Of a stretch of 64,000 nt of DNA, positions 8,195 to 17,202 are shown piece after piece (within the stretch, counting starts at the first letter, position 1; each line of letters begins with the position of its first letter). The stretch spans positions 1-64,000 of the forward strand of contig NZ_SLXA01000004.1 in NCBI RefSeq assembly GCF_004340975.1, written 5' to 3'. Made by a program: the position numbers and the translations under genes. The stretch comes from Frisingicoccus caecimuris. GTDB lineage: Bacteria; Bacillota; Clostridia; Lachnospirales; Lachnospiraceae. The notes under the pieces are model-generated. The model saw nothing but the letters and a program-made list of their open reading frames with translations, had not been told where the DNA came from and did not search any database.

Positions 8195-8246
8195 CCCCGA
8201 TCATTCAGTTCTCCTGAAGCACTGTATATCCGACATACAAAATGTC

Positions 8247-9149
8247 CTACAGGGCGGAGCCTCCGTCCCGTTTTTCCATCGCTTCCAGTTGTTTGAGTTC
8301 CGCATCATTGATATTCAACCGCTCTTTTTTACGTTTTGACCGGAATTTCAACTGAGAAACGGGATACTCTTTAATTTCTTTTTCGTCATTATCCAAAGTG
8401 ACCACAATCTTGACAAGCTGACGCAGCACATTCACCCCGGAGACTTCTCCGCGGAAACCATCCAGTGTGGTTACCCGGTCGCCAATCATCGGAAGCTTGC
8501 TGTTCAGATATTCATAAGTCTCTTCCTCATTTTTTAAACAACACATAAGACGTCCGCATACACCGGATATCTTGGTCGGATTCAGGGACAGATTCTGTTC
8601 CTTCGCCATTTTTATGGATACCGGCGCAAACTCAGATAAATGGGAATGGCAGCACAGTGTTCGTCCGCAGATACCGATACCGCCGAGAATCTTTGTCTCA
8701 TCCCGGACACCAATCTGACGCAGCTCAATCCGCGTTTTAAACACAGAAGCCAGATCCTTCACCAGCTCACGAAAGTCAATACGCCCGTCTGCGGTAAAAT
8801 AGAAAAGCACTTTATTATTATCAAACGTATACTCCGCATCAATTAATTTCATTTCCAGCTTATGTTTGGCAATTTTCTCAAGACATATATTAAAAGCGGA
8901 TTTCTCTTTTTCTTTATTCTTCATCTCTATCTCGTCATCCTCCGGCGCTGCCACACGAATCACCGGCTTCAGCGGCTGAATGACTTTATCATCTTCTACT
9001 TCCCTGGGCCCTGTCAGAACCAGCCCGTATTCAATTCCCCGGGCCGTTTCCACAATGACATGCTGGCCGACTTCTATATCAAAATCTACCGGATCAAAAT
9101 AATAAATCTTTCCGGCCTGACGAAATCTCACGCCAATTACTCTTATCAT
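8247..9149 (-). CDS. ricT: PSP1-domain protein RicT (YaaT)
   Basis: 300 residues. The N-terminal PSP1 domain (GVRFRQAGKIYYFDP) and cysteine motifs GICGRTLCC and GVCGRLMCC (about residues 163-215) are diagnostic. In Bacillus RicT joins RicA and RicF in an iron-sulfur complex that steers RNase Y cleavage and affects sporulation and competence. It follows holB with a two-base gap, as in Bacillus. RicA and RicF are not in this window. Confidence 0.92.
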   Translation of the reverse strand: MIRVIGVRFRQAGKIYYFDPVDFDIEVGQHVIVETARGIEYGLVLTGPREVEDDKVIQPLKPVIRVAAPEDDEIEMKNKEKEKSAFNICLEKIAKHKLEMKLIDAEYTFDNNKVLFYFTADGRIDFRELVKDLASVFKTRIELRQIGVRDETKILGGIGICGRTLCCHSHLSEFAPVSIKMAKEQNLSLNPTKISGVCGRLMCCLKNEEETYEYLNSKLPMIGDRVTTLDGFRGEVSGVNVLRQLVKIVVTLDNDEKEIKEYPVSQLKFRSKRKKERLNINDAELKQLEAMEKRDGGSAL

Positions 9150-9151
9150 CT

Positions 9152-10141
9152 TTAACTCTCCTTCATCACAAGCAACATCATCTCCATGGCCACATCGAAA
9201 TTTACATTGGCGGCCAGCCGGGCTTTCGCCTTTTCCAATGACTGAATGATCTCATTCAATCCTTCATAAGACGAACGCTTCGCCTGATCCATCAGGAAAC
9301 GATATTCATCTTTATATACAATGGCATTGGCATCCTTTGTCACTTTGAGAATAAGTACATCCCGATACCAGACCATCATCATATCAATCACATCGTTTAT
9401 ATCGGTTTTATAGGCACTGAGCCTCTTTACGGCCTCGATCACCTCATAAACATCCATTTCATGAACATTTTTTACAATGTTCAGCACATGATACTGAAGG
9501 TCGTTAAAATCCTCCGATGAAGCCATCTGGATTGCTTTCCCGACCACACCCTGGGAAAATGCGGCGCAAATCCGGGCCTTATAGTCGGGCACACCATATT
9601 CTTTCTCAAGGAACTCCTCGATTTTATAATTGTCCACCGGTTTCAGATGAAATACAATACATCTGGACAAAATCGTCGGCAACAGAGCTTCCAGATTGTT
9701 CGTCAGCAACATAATAATGCCGTATTCCGGCGGTTCTTCAATCGTCTTTAACAGGGCATTCTGAGCCTGTTCGTTCATCTTTTCCGCTTCATCCACTATA
9801 TATATCTTATATTTACTGCTGTAAGGCTTAATCCCCATGTCTGCATTGATCTGTGTCCGCACATCATCTACGCTGATGGTCGCCGGCTTTTCGTGGGTGA
9901 GCCACTTCACATCCGGCTGGTTGCCCGTGTCCATCTGATGGCAGGAGCGACACATGTTACAGGAATCTCCGTACCCGGCTTCACACTCCAGAGCCTTTGA
10001 AAAGGCTTTCGCCAGCATATTTTTACCGCAGCCGTTCGGGCCCTCAAAAATATAGGCATGAGATATTTTTTTGTTTTTTAAAGCAGTTGACATATGTTGG
10101 ATAATCTGCTCATGACCAATAACACTTTTAAAGTTCGACAT
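9152..10141 (-). CDS. holB: DNA polymerase III delta' subunit HolB
   Basis: 329 residues of the clamp-loader AAA+ fold. The P-loop is GPNGCGKN, the Walker B region is IYIVDEAEKM, and NALLKTIEEPPE plus the SRC motif follow. Four cysteines (residues about 53-67, ending CNMCRSC) form the family's zinc site. The P-loop has Asn where Ser or Thr normally binds magnesium, in keeping with delta' often being a non-hydrolysing subunit. The C-terminal half is variable, as expected. It heads the holB-ricT pair. Confidence 0.92.
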   Translation of the reverse strand: MSNFKSVIGHEQIIQHMSTALKNKKISHAYIFEGPNGCGKNMLAKAFSKALECEAGYGDSCNMCRSCHQMDTGNQPDVKWLTHEKPATISVDDVRTQINADMGIKPYSSKYKIYIVDEAEKMNEQAQNALLKTIEEPPEYGIIMLLTNNLEALLPTILSRCIVFHLKPVDNYKIEEFLEKEYGVPDYKARICAAFSQGVVGKAIQMASSEDFNDLQYHVLNIVKNVHEMDVYEVIEAVKRLSAYKTDINDVIDMMMVWYRDVLILKVTKDANAIVYKDEYRFLMDQAKRSSYEGLNEIIQSLEKAKARLAANVNFDVAMEMMLLVMKES

Positions 10142-10201
10142 AATGTGTCACCCCCTGTTTCTGCATTCACTTATTTTGAGTATAACACATTCTTTTTCAA
10201 A

Positions 10202-10807
10202 TTACGATACTTCGTTATCTCTGAATTTCAAAATATCCTTACGGATTTCTTTCAAACATATCTCCATATCCACATTTTCATATCTATGTTCAATCTCGCA
10301 TTGTTTCAATCTCTCTCCGGAAAAATCTTCCATGTCGGCGAGGAACCGCCGGCACATCTCAGCATACCCCGGGACAGCCTGCTGTTTTTCACGTTCCAAA
10401 GCCCGGGACAATCGAAGCCCGTCTTCCACGTAAATATAAATCGGACGGACATGTTCTTTTCCGAAAAAATTGCGGATTTTCTGATAAGATTCCAGGGTCC
10501 CGATAATAATCAAATCCCGCGGCCCGGAAAAATCAATCTGTCCATCGTCCACCATAAAATAATTCCACAACCCGTGAACCGTGTGGTAATCCCGGCACTC
10601 AATTACCCGTCCCTCATTCCGAAAGGTTTCAAGTGTCTGCGGTGAGACAAAATGATATTCCACACCTTCCTTCTCACCTTCCCGCATCGGCCGGGTCGTA
10701 TAGGAAACGACGGTCTTTAAGTTAAGAGCCTCATCCTGAACCAGACGTTTAAATATGGTATCTTTGCCCGATGCACTTTTACCCATGATGCAAAATAACT
10801 TTGACAT
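10202..10807 (-). CDS. Guanylate kinase-like nucleotide kinase
   Basis: 201 residues. The P-loop is GKSASGKDT and the GMP-binding segment SYTTRPMREGEKEGVEYHF (residues 36-54) matches guanylate kinase, with Glu in place of the usual Asp in the DY motif. The ATG at 10807 lies inside the end of the decarboxylase gene (29-base overlap) after AAGGAG. In Bacillus the same slot between the yaaO decarboxylase and holB is held by thymidylate kinase, so this is either a paralogue of the main Gmk or a specialised (d)NMP kinase. Confidence 0.8.
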   Translation of the reverse strand: MSKLFCIMGKSASGKDTIFKRLVQDEALNLKTVVSYTTRPMREGEKEGVEYHFVSPQTLETFRNEGRVIECRDYHTVHGLWNYFMVDDGQIDFSGPRDLIIIGTLESYQKIRNFFGKEHVRPIYIYVEDGLRLSRALEREKQQAVPGYAEMCRRFLADMEDFSGERLKQCEIEHRYENVDMEICLKEIRKDILKFRDNEVS

Positions 10808-12197
10808 TTCCGTTCTCCTTCAAATAGCCTCCATGGACTTCCAGCCCCTGGCTTAGGTAATTCTGAATATTTTCTATATGTTTCATCTGTATCACTTCTC
10901 CCGGGACAAGGATAGGCACTCCCGGAGGATACAGATAAAGATAATCGCCTATCACTCTTCCATTCGCGTCCGCCAGCGCCACCTCTTCTGTTGGCTGCTC
11001 CGCCGCCGCATCAATTTCCATATATCGTTCCGGAGTCAAGAGAGAAATCCCTGTTTTATCCGCTACGGATCGCTGCACCGGACTATCGTTCTGAGCGGCT
11101 TCGCTGTCAATAACTTCCAGAGCCTGTGCCAGTCGCTGCAACCCCTCCGAACTGTCGCCTACTGTTGACATTGCCAAAACATAACGAGCCGACGCCATCT
11201 CCATCTGCAGATCAAAGCTTTTCCGAAGCCGATCGTAAAGCTTCCGACCGGTCTGATCGGACCTGTCAGTACAGATGACCAGTTTTCCCCAGTCAAATAT
11301 CCCCTCCGATGTATAAAGATACAAATGTTTCATATCTTTCAGGCGTCTGCGGAACTTCCAAACCTCCTGACTGTAGCAGGCAAACCGCTCTGCTCCCTCC
11401 TGTACCAGCCATGACATACATTGACTGATAGAAGCCATGAGCACGTAGGATGGACTGGATGTCTGATAAGTCACCAGCATTTTCCGAAGTCGCTCCCGGT
11501 CCACCAGACGGCCATTGATATGAATCAGGGCGGTCTGGGTCAGGGCCGGCATGGTCTTGTGGAGACTTTGAATGACCACATCGGCACCGCAGGCCACCGC
11601 ATCCGGCAGTCCAATCCAACGCAGATGGGCTCCATGAGCCTCATCCACAATACACGGGATTTGCCGTTGATGCGCCGCCTCGCAAATTCCTCTGACATCT
11701 GACAGAAGACCCTCATAGGTGGGCGATGTAAAAATTACCGCCCGAATATCCGGGTATTTCTCAAGGGCTTCCTCTGCCTGTCTGCAAGTAAGTCCCTGGT
11801 AGATTCCCGGTCCTTCGTCAAGCTCCGGCCATAAATACACTGGCCGCAGCCCATTCAGTTCCAGAGCATGATATACGCTTGTGTGGCAATTTCTCGCGAC
11901 GAGCACCCGATCACCCCGGTGAGTCACACCACCGATAGCTGACAGAAGGCCGCCTGTGCTCCCGTTGACCATAAAATGACTTTCCTCCGAGCCGTAAAGG
12001 GATGCTGCCTGCTCCTGCGCCCTTTTCAGTAAATTTTCAGCCCCATGAAGATTGTCAAATCCGTCAATCTCTGTCAGGTCAAATCGATAGGGGTCTTCCA
12101 TGGCCATCATCTGCCGTTTATGTCCCGGCATATGAAAAGGATAAGCCCGACTCCGGCTGTATTCAATTAACTGGGTATACAGTTCCGAATCACGCAT
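10779..12197 (-). CDS. Orn/Lys/Arg decarboxylase-fold PLP enzyme (YaaO/SpeA-like)
   Basis: 472 residues. The opening FHMPGHKRQ is the hallmark of the Orn/Lys/Arg decarboxylase family, FMVNGSTGGLLSAIG binds the cofactor phosphate, IVDEAHGAHL holds the PLP-pairing Asp, and the Schiff-base lysine is in QSLHKTMPALTQ (near residue 215). The C-terminal domain has PPGVPILVPGE. It overlaps the flavoprotein gene by 8 bases and the kinase gene by 29. Lysine or arginine decarboxylation is possible, but the short Gram-positive forms are substrate-ambiguous. Confidence 0.85.
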   Translation of the reverse strand: MRDSELYTQLIEYSRSRAYPFHMPGHKRQMMAMEDPYRFDLTEIDGFDNLHGAENLLKRAQEQAASLYGSEESHFMVNGSTGGLLSAIGGVTHRGDRVLVARNCHTSVYHALELNGLRPVYLWPELDEGPGIYQGLTCRQAEEALEKYPDIRAVIFTSPTYEGLLSDVRGICEAAHQRQIPCIVDEAHGAHLRWIGLPDAVACGADVVIQSLHKTMPALTQTALIHINGRLVDRERLRKMLVTYQTSSPSYVLMASISQCMSWLVQEGAERFACYSQEVWKFRRRLKDMKHLYLYTSEGIFDWGKLVICTDRSDQTGRKLYDRLRKSFDLQMEMASARYVLAMSTVGDSSEGLQRLAQALEVIDSEAAQNDSPVQRSVADKTGISLLTPERYMEIDAAAEQPTEEVALADANGRVIGDYLYLYPPGVPILVPGEVIQMKHIENIQNYLSQGLEVHGGYLKENGNVKVILHHG

Positions 12198-13587
12198 GCT
12201 TCTTTTTCAAAATACTTCGTGCCACTGCCAGACCATTAGCCGAAGCCTGCTGTAACCCCCGAGTCACAGATGCTCCGTCGCCCATAGCCCGAAGTCCCTG
12301 GATATTTGTCTCAAAATCATCATTGACCAGAACTTTATTGGAGTAAAACTTGACCTCCACCCCATAGAGCAGCGTCTCATCACTGGCAATACCCGGTGTG
12401 ACCTTGTCCAATGCTTCGATCATCTCGGCGATGTCCACCATGATCCGGTGCGGGAATACAAGTGATAAATCTCCCGGCACTGCATCCTTTAACGTTGCCG
12501 TAATATTATTTCGGATCATACGTTCATCCGTCGTCCGGCGGCCCCGCTTGAAATCGCCGTACCGCTGAACAAGAATCTTTCCATCGCAGAGCATATTCCC
12601 CAGCCGGGCAATATATTTACCGTATTCTATCGGGGATTTAAACGGTGACGTAAAGTTTTTCGATACAAGAATGGCAAAGTTCGTATTCTTTGTTTTCAAA
12701 TCCTGAGATTTATAGGCGTGTCCATTGACAACAGCCAGTCCCTCATCATAATATTCTGTAGCCACTTCCCCCGACGGATTTGTGCAGAATACCCGCACCT
12801 TATCATCAAAGGTCGGTGTGTAATAAACGAGCTTCGCCTCATACAGTTTTTCATTCAGCTCTTTCATAATTTCATCCCGGACTTCCACGCGGACACCCAC
12901 ATCTACCGTTCCGACCTTTGTATCAATGCCGTGGCTCTGGCAAATATGTGAAAACCATTCGGAACCTTCCCGGCCCACACCGGCAACGATTTCATCCGCA
13001 TAGAAGGTTTCACCTTTATCCGTGACAACACCCTTTGCCATACCATCCTCAATAATAATATCCTGGACCATGGTCATAAACCGAATCTCCACACCAGCAG
13101 CCATCAAATGATTCTGAAGCCGGGTATAGATCTTATATCCTTCCTCAGTACCAAGATGACGGATCGGACATTCGATAAGTTTCAGATTGGCACGGATAGC
13201 TTTGGTTCGAATACGTTCAATCGCCGCATAATCCTCCAGACCATATACCCGTTCATCTGCGCCAAATTCCAGATAAATCTTATCTGCTTCATTTAATAAT
13301 TCAATGGTCCGGTCATATCCAAGAATCTCCGGCAGATTTCCACCGACGTCCGGAGAAAGGGATAATTTGCCATCGGAAAATGCTCCGGCTCCGGCAAAGC
13401 CCGTCGTAATAGAGCAGGGTTTGCAGCCGACACATTTTTTCGTTGTCCGCTTTGGACAATTCCGACTCTCAATGGCCCGGCCCTTTTCAATCATCAAAAT
13501 TCTCATTTCCGGATTGTTGCGAATCAGCTCATATGCACAAAAAATACCGGATGGCCCGGCCCCAATAATAATTACATCATACTTCAT
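12190..13587 (-). CDS. FAD-dependent dehydrogenase of the COG2509 group
   Basis: 465 residues. The N-terminal FAD-binding motif is DVIIIGAGPSGIFCAYEL, followed by a conserved cysteine cluster (CPKRTTKKCVGCKPC, residues 43-57) and the family motif GFAGAGAFSDGKLSL. The C-terminal FAD motif is GLRAMGDGASVTRGLQQAS. The cysteine set could bind a metal or iron-sulfur centre. The family is widespread in anaerobes and has no assigned reaction. It is the first gene of the run into the decarboxylase, nucleotide kinase and holB genes. Confidence 0.85.
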   Translation of the reverse strand: MKYDVIIIGAGPSGIFCAYELIRNNPEMRILMIEKGRAIESRNCPKRTTKKCVGCKPCSITTGFAGAGAFSDGKLSLSPDVGGNLPEILGYDRTIELLNEADKIYLEFGADERVYGLEDYAAIERIRTKAIRANLKLIECPIRHLGTEEGYKIYTRLQNHLMAAGVEIRFMTMVQDIIIEDGMAKGVVTDKGETFYADEIVAGVGREGSEWFSHICQSHGIDTKVGTVDVGVRVEVRDEIMKELNEKLYEAKLVYYTPTFDDKVRVFCTNPSGEVATEYYDEGLAVVNGHAYKSQDLKTKNTNFAILVSKNFTSPFKSPIEYGKYIARLGNMLCDGKILVQRYGDFKRGRRTTDERMIRNNITATLKDAVPGDLSLVFPHRIMVDIAEMIEALDKVTPGIASDETLLYGVEVKFYSNKVLVNDDFETNIQGLRAMGDGASVTRGLQQASANGLAVARSILKKKHA

Positions 13588-13670
13588 TTTATATCACTCC
13601 TTGCTGGTCGCATTTAATCATTGTAATCATAACACATTCATCAGACTTTGGCAACGAAGACTGCCTTTTC

Positions 13671-13699
13671 TTGTTTTCTTCCAATGAATATGTTATGAT
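13671..13699 (+). promoter_or_regulatory. Probable promoter of the first MATE gene
   Basis: TTGTTT and TATGAT with a 17-base spacer lie 40 bases before the GTG start, in the divergent gap to the flavoprotein gene. The -35 box is weak. Confidence 0.5.
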
Positions 13700-13740
13700 A
13701 ATCTGAACGTGAATATACAAGTTTTTAAGGGGGTTCTAAA

Positions 13741-15120
13741 GTGAATCAAAATACACCGAATAAACTGGGTACAGAAAAAATCAGCCGACTGTTGTTCCAA
13801 CTCGCTCTGCCGGCCATCACTGCCCAGATTATTAACATGCTGTACAATATTGTGGACCGGATTTACATCGGCCATATCACCGAAATCGGAACACTGGCCC
13901 TGACAGGCGTCGGCGTATGCTTTCCTATTATTATATTAATCTCTGCTTTCAGCTGCCTGATTGGTATGGGTGGTGCGCCCCAGGCATCTATCCGAATGGG
14001 TGAACAAAATATGAATGAAGCCGAGCGAATTCTCGGTAATTGTTTTGCCGCTCTGATTATTCTTGCCGTCACCCTGACAGCGGCTTTTCTCATCGGAGGC
14101 CGGACACTGCTCCAGCTTTTCGGTGCCAGCAGTGACACCCTCCCTTATGCCATAGAATACTTAAATATCTATGTTATCGGTACAATCTTTGTAATGATTT
14201 CTCTGGGACTGAACAGCTTTATCTCCGCTCAGGGTTTTGCCAAGATCAGCATGTTTACTGTCGTTATCGGCGCTGTTATCAATATCGTTTTAGACCCGAT
14301 TCTTATATTTGGTTTACATATGGGCGTCCGAGGCGCTGCACTGGCCACCATTATCTCCCAGTGTATCTCGGCTGTCTGGGTTCTCAAATTCCTGACCGGA
14401 AAGAAAACCACATTAAAAATCCATATTTCAAATATGAAAATTTCCAAAGGAATCCTGATGCCGGTCCTGGCGCTTGGCCTGTCGCCATTTATTATGCAGA
14501 GCACCGAGAGCCTGCTGAGCATTTGCTTTAATACCTCTCTGCAAAAATACGGCGGAGATTTGGCGGTGGGCTCCATGACCATCCTGACAAGTATCATGCA
14601 GATTTTGTCTCTGCCCCTGTCCGGACTGACCCAGGGCGCACAGCCTATCATCAGCTATAACTTCGGCGCCGGCAATAAAGAACGCGTAAAGCAGGCCTTC
14701 CGGCTGCTCTTTATTTCCTGTGTCGCCTTCGCCACCCTGTATTGGCTCCTGAATATGGCCGCTCCCGGACTCCTCGTCGGTGTCTTCGCCAGCGACCAGG
14801 AGTTAAAAGACATGGCTTCCTGGGCTTTACGAATTTATCTGGCCACCGGCTTCATGATGGGTATCCAGATGGCCTGTCAGCAGACCTTCGTCGCCATTGG
14901 CCAGGCAAAAATTTCCCTCTTTTTGGCCCTGCTTCGAAAAATCATTCTGCTGATCCCCCTCATTTACATTTTGCCGAACTTCTTCGCAGATAAGGTATTT
15001 GCGGTATTTCTGGCCGAGCCGATTTCCGATTTTATCGCCGCTTCCACTACCTTCACCCTGTTCCAGCGGCGTTTCAACAAAATGCTGAACAAACGGGAAG
15101 CCCTGCTGGAAAAACAATAA
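13741..15120 (+). CDS. MATE family multidrug/sodium or proton antiporter
   Basis: 459 residues with about twelve membrane helices in two MatE halves (about residues 15-180 and 240-410). Motifs include LALPAITAQIINMLYNIVDR at the first helix and PLSGLTQGAQPIISYNFGAG near residue 297. It exports drugs or cationic metabolites against a sodium or proton gradient. The GTG start at 13741 follows AAGGGGG. Nothing nearby indicates the substrate. A second, distinct MATE gene is at 27.1-28.5 kb. Confidence 0.92.
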   Translation: MNQNTPNKLGTEKISRLLFQLALPAITAQIINMLYNIVDRIYIGHITEIGTLALTGVGVCFPIIILISAFSCLIGMGGAPQASIRMGEQNMNEAERILGNCFAALIILAVTLTAAFLIGGRTLLQLFGASSDTLPYAIEYLNIYVIGTIFVMISLGLNSFISAQGFAKISMFTVVIGAVINIVLDPILIFGLHMGVRGAALATIISQCISAVWVLKFLTGKKTTLKIHISNMKISKGILMPVLALGLSPFIMQSTESLLSICFNTSLQKYGGDLAVGSMTILTSIMQILSLPLSGLTQGAQPIISYNFGAGNKERVKQAFRLLFISCVAFATLYWLLNMAAPGLLVGVFASDQELKDMASWALRIYLATGFMMGIQMACQQTFVAIGQAKISLFLALLRKIILLIPLIYILPNFFADKVFAVFLAEPISDFIAASTTFTLFQRRFNKMLNKREALLEKQ

Positions 15121-15158
15121 AATACAGTATTCCCATTAGGTCTATACCCAAAACGGCA

Positions 15159-15194
15159 CGGAGCCGGAAACCTGTGATATGGTTCCCGGCTCCG
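15159..15194. terminator. Bidirectional terminator between convergent genes
   Basis: CGGAGCCGG and CCGGCTCCG plus AACC/GGTT form a strong stem of about 13 bp between the MATE gene and the convergent gene at 15205. Confidence 0.6.
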
Positions 15195-15204
15195 CATTGT
15201 ATCT

Positions 15205-16284
15205 TTACTCGTAAGCCCCACTCAAGTCTAACCGCCATCCATCAATATAGAATTCATATTCTTCTATTGGGCAGTCTATGTACTTTGCTCCAACTACAGC
15301 ATTATTTGATACTTCCATTTCCTGAAAAACGCCTTCCCTGTTATCTGATATTTCGGTATTTTCTTCCGCCCCACGGAGATACAGCATATAATACTCGCCC
15401 TGTACTTCTTCAATCATATACCGCCTTAACAACACCTGACCGCTCTTTACATTTTCCCCCCTATCATAATAGGCGCCATTGATTTTTTCAGCCGCGGCAA
15501 ATGAAAAACGCAACGTGTCCGAAGCATTGCCCTCACCGCTTTCTTCCACAATTAATAAGGTTCTGTCTCCCTGCACAAGTAAATATTTTTCACCAAGCCC
15601 AAGCGCTGATATATAGTCTTCCAATGTATAAAATGGTATGTCTTCCGACGATTTATCTCCCAGGTTGTACCCATCACTTAAATCCATTAACACTCCATTT
15701 ATGTACAGCTCATATTCCTCTATTGGACAATCAATATATCTTGCTAATAATTCCACGCCGTCACCGGCCGGAACCCGCTGAAATTCTCCTCCCAGACTGT
15801 CCTCCACTACATCTTTGTCTTCAACATAAAAATAAATATAATATTCTCCCTGATTTATTTGAAGTGTTTGTTCTGATGCGTTCTTCACTCTCATCGTGTC
15901 CTGGCTATAGTAATAGCCGTCCGCTTCTATTACAAATGCAAGCACATAAAAACTTTTGATTCCGTCTGAATCTTCCTCACGGAAAAACAGTAATGTACTA
16001 TCCCCTCTTACAATAAAATAGTTCGAAGTTCCTTTAGATTCTTCTTCAATTAATGCTTCTTCTGTGGGATAATAAACAACTTGTTCGGCCTGCTGCGTCT
16101 CATCATCTGCTCCTGCCGCTGTTTCTTCAATAATAATCTTCTCCCTCGAGTCTTCTGCTACAGCCTCTGTTTCAGCCCTCTTTGTCCTGCTGAATTTTAA
16201 AGAAATATTGCCGCTTAAAAATCCCCAAATATTAATTAGAAAAAACAAGACTATCGCCAAAACAATAATTTTCTTCCTGGACAT
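15205..16284 (-). CDS. Membrane-anchored protein with a duplicated extracellular domain, function unknown
   Basis: 359 residues. One membrane segment (residues 4-24, IIVLAIVLFFLINIWGF) is followed by an acidic linker and two copies of a domain of about 115-120 residues. Each copy starts with a ligand-like strand (YFIVRGDSTLLF; YLLVQGDRTLLI), contains a QGEYY.YLY/IYF strand, and ends with DCPIEEYE(L/F)YI followed by a G...LDLS(D/S)GY motif. The domain should face outside the cell. The family is not recognised. It is the last gene of the accessory island, so a role in immunity or surface binding is possible but not shown. Confidence 0.7.
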   Translation of the reverse strand: MSRKKIIVLAIVLFFLINIWGFLSGNISLKFSRTKRAETEAVAEDSREKIIIEETAAGADDETQQAEQVVYYPTEEALIEEESKGTSNYFIVRGDSTLLFFREEDSDGIKSFYVLAFVIEADGYYYSQDTMRVKNASEQTLQINQGEYYIYFYVEDKDVVEDSLGGEFQRVPAGDGVELLARYIDCPIEEYELYINGVLMDLSDGYNLGDKSSEDIPFYTLEDYISALGLGEKYLLVQGDRTLLIVEESGEGNASDTLRFSFAAAEKINGAYYDRGENVKSGQVLLRRYMIEEVQGEYYMLYLRGAEENTEISDNREGVFQEMEVSNNAVVGAKYIDCPIEEYEFYIDGWRLDLSGAYE

Positions 16285-16321
16285 TATTCTCTCCTTCTTT
16301 ATGGGCCTCTCCCCTTTGTTT

Positions 16322-17026
16322 TTAAGCCAAAAGATTGTTTAAAATCTTTAAGAGGAGGGCTTCTACTTCTCTGAACCGTTTATCAAAAGATTTATAATTG
16401 GTCTGACAAATATAAATTCTCCTTTCGTCAAAGGCAATCACACTCAGGCTCTGGTACTGTCCCATATTCTGAAGAAGATTCCGATGGACAAATTCATCAG
16501 CCTGTTCATTTAGCTGACGGATACAGATACATTGGATCAATTGAACATCATACTTCTGTATTTTCCCCTTTCCAATTTTCTTTTCTGCTACTTCCCAGAA
16601 TAAATCCGTCATTTTTCTTAAAGTATCCTCGTCAAACGCATCCGTCCAAAAAGTTTGTAATATAGTCAACTCCCTTTTTTCACATTTAGACGCCAATACT
16701 GTTTCTATATTGTTGTCTGATACCACCGTTTGCACATCTCCAAAGCCTTCCTGCTCTGCCTCCTGAAACAATCGATTCTTGAAGTCTTCAAAGCTGCTTA
16801 CATTCAGCGTTTTAATTAAAGGTTCCACTTTCAAAGTCCATGGCTGAGCATCAATTCTGGCTGCAAAATATAACCCCGGTATCGACAAAATCAATATTAT
16901 GACTATAAAAATAACGAAAACCAATATATTTTCTGTTTTAAGCGCCGCATAAAAACCCACTACGCCACAGAATATATAAAATATCATAAAAACTTTCATC
17001 CACATAATTTTCGTTTTCGTTTCCAT
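16322..17026 (-). CDS. Two-helix membrane protein of unknown function
   Basis: 234 residues with two N-terminal membrane helices (about residues 10-27 and 32-52) and a soluble C-terminal domain of about 170 residues rich in charged residues (FDKRFREVEALLLKIL at the end). The short gap between the helices and the cytoplasmic mass suggest an inner-face domain. The family is not recognised. It lies immediately downstream of direct repeat copy R2, in the position of an immunity or accessory gene of the toxin island. Confidence 0.65.
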   Translation of the reverse strand: METKTKIMWMKVFMIFYIFCGVVGFYAALKTENILVFVIFIVIILILSIPGLYFAARIDAQPWTLKVEPLIKTLNVSSFEDFKNRLFQEAEQEGFGDVQTVVSDNNIETVLASKCEKRELTILQTFWTDAFDEDTLRKMTDLFWEVAEKKIGKGKIQKYDVQLIQCICIRQLNEQADEFVHRNLLQNMGQYQSLSVIAFDERRIYICQTNYKSFDKRFREVEALLLKILNNLLA

Positions 17027-17046
17027 CTTCTCCGAAGCCTCCTCTC

Positions 17047-17158
17047 AATTTGTTACGGATACCGAGCAGTTTTTCTATGATAAATCAGAACTACTGCTCA
17101 GTATCACTTTTTTCCAGCCACTATTGCTCAATCCATATAGACAATAAATTCCATCAAG
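17047..17158 (-). repeat. Direct repeat copy R2 flanking the toxin-44 cassette
   Basis: 112 bases matching 18381-18491 with five substitutions and one single-base indel, counted by eye. It lies after the gene at 17203-17853 and before the gene at 16322-17026. On the minus strand both copies encode a similar peptide (FIIEKL.GIRNKL). Confidence 0.9.
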
Positions 17159-17202
17159 ATTGTACATGTCTTCTCTCCTATGATTCAATTTGACTTTGGA
17201 AG

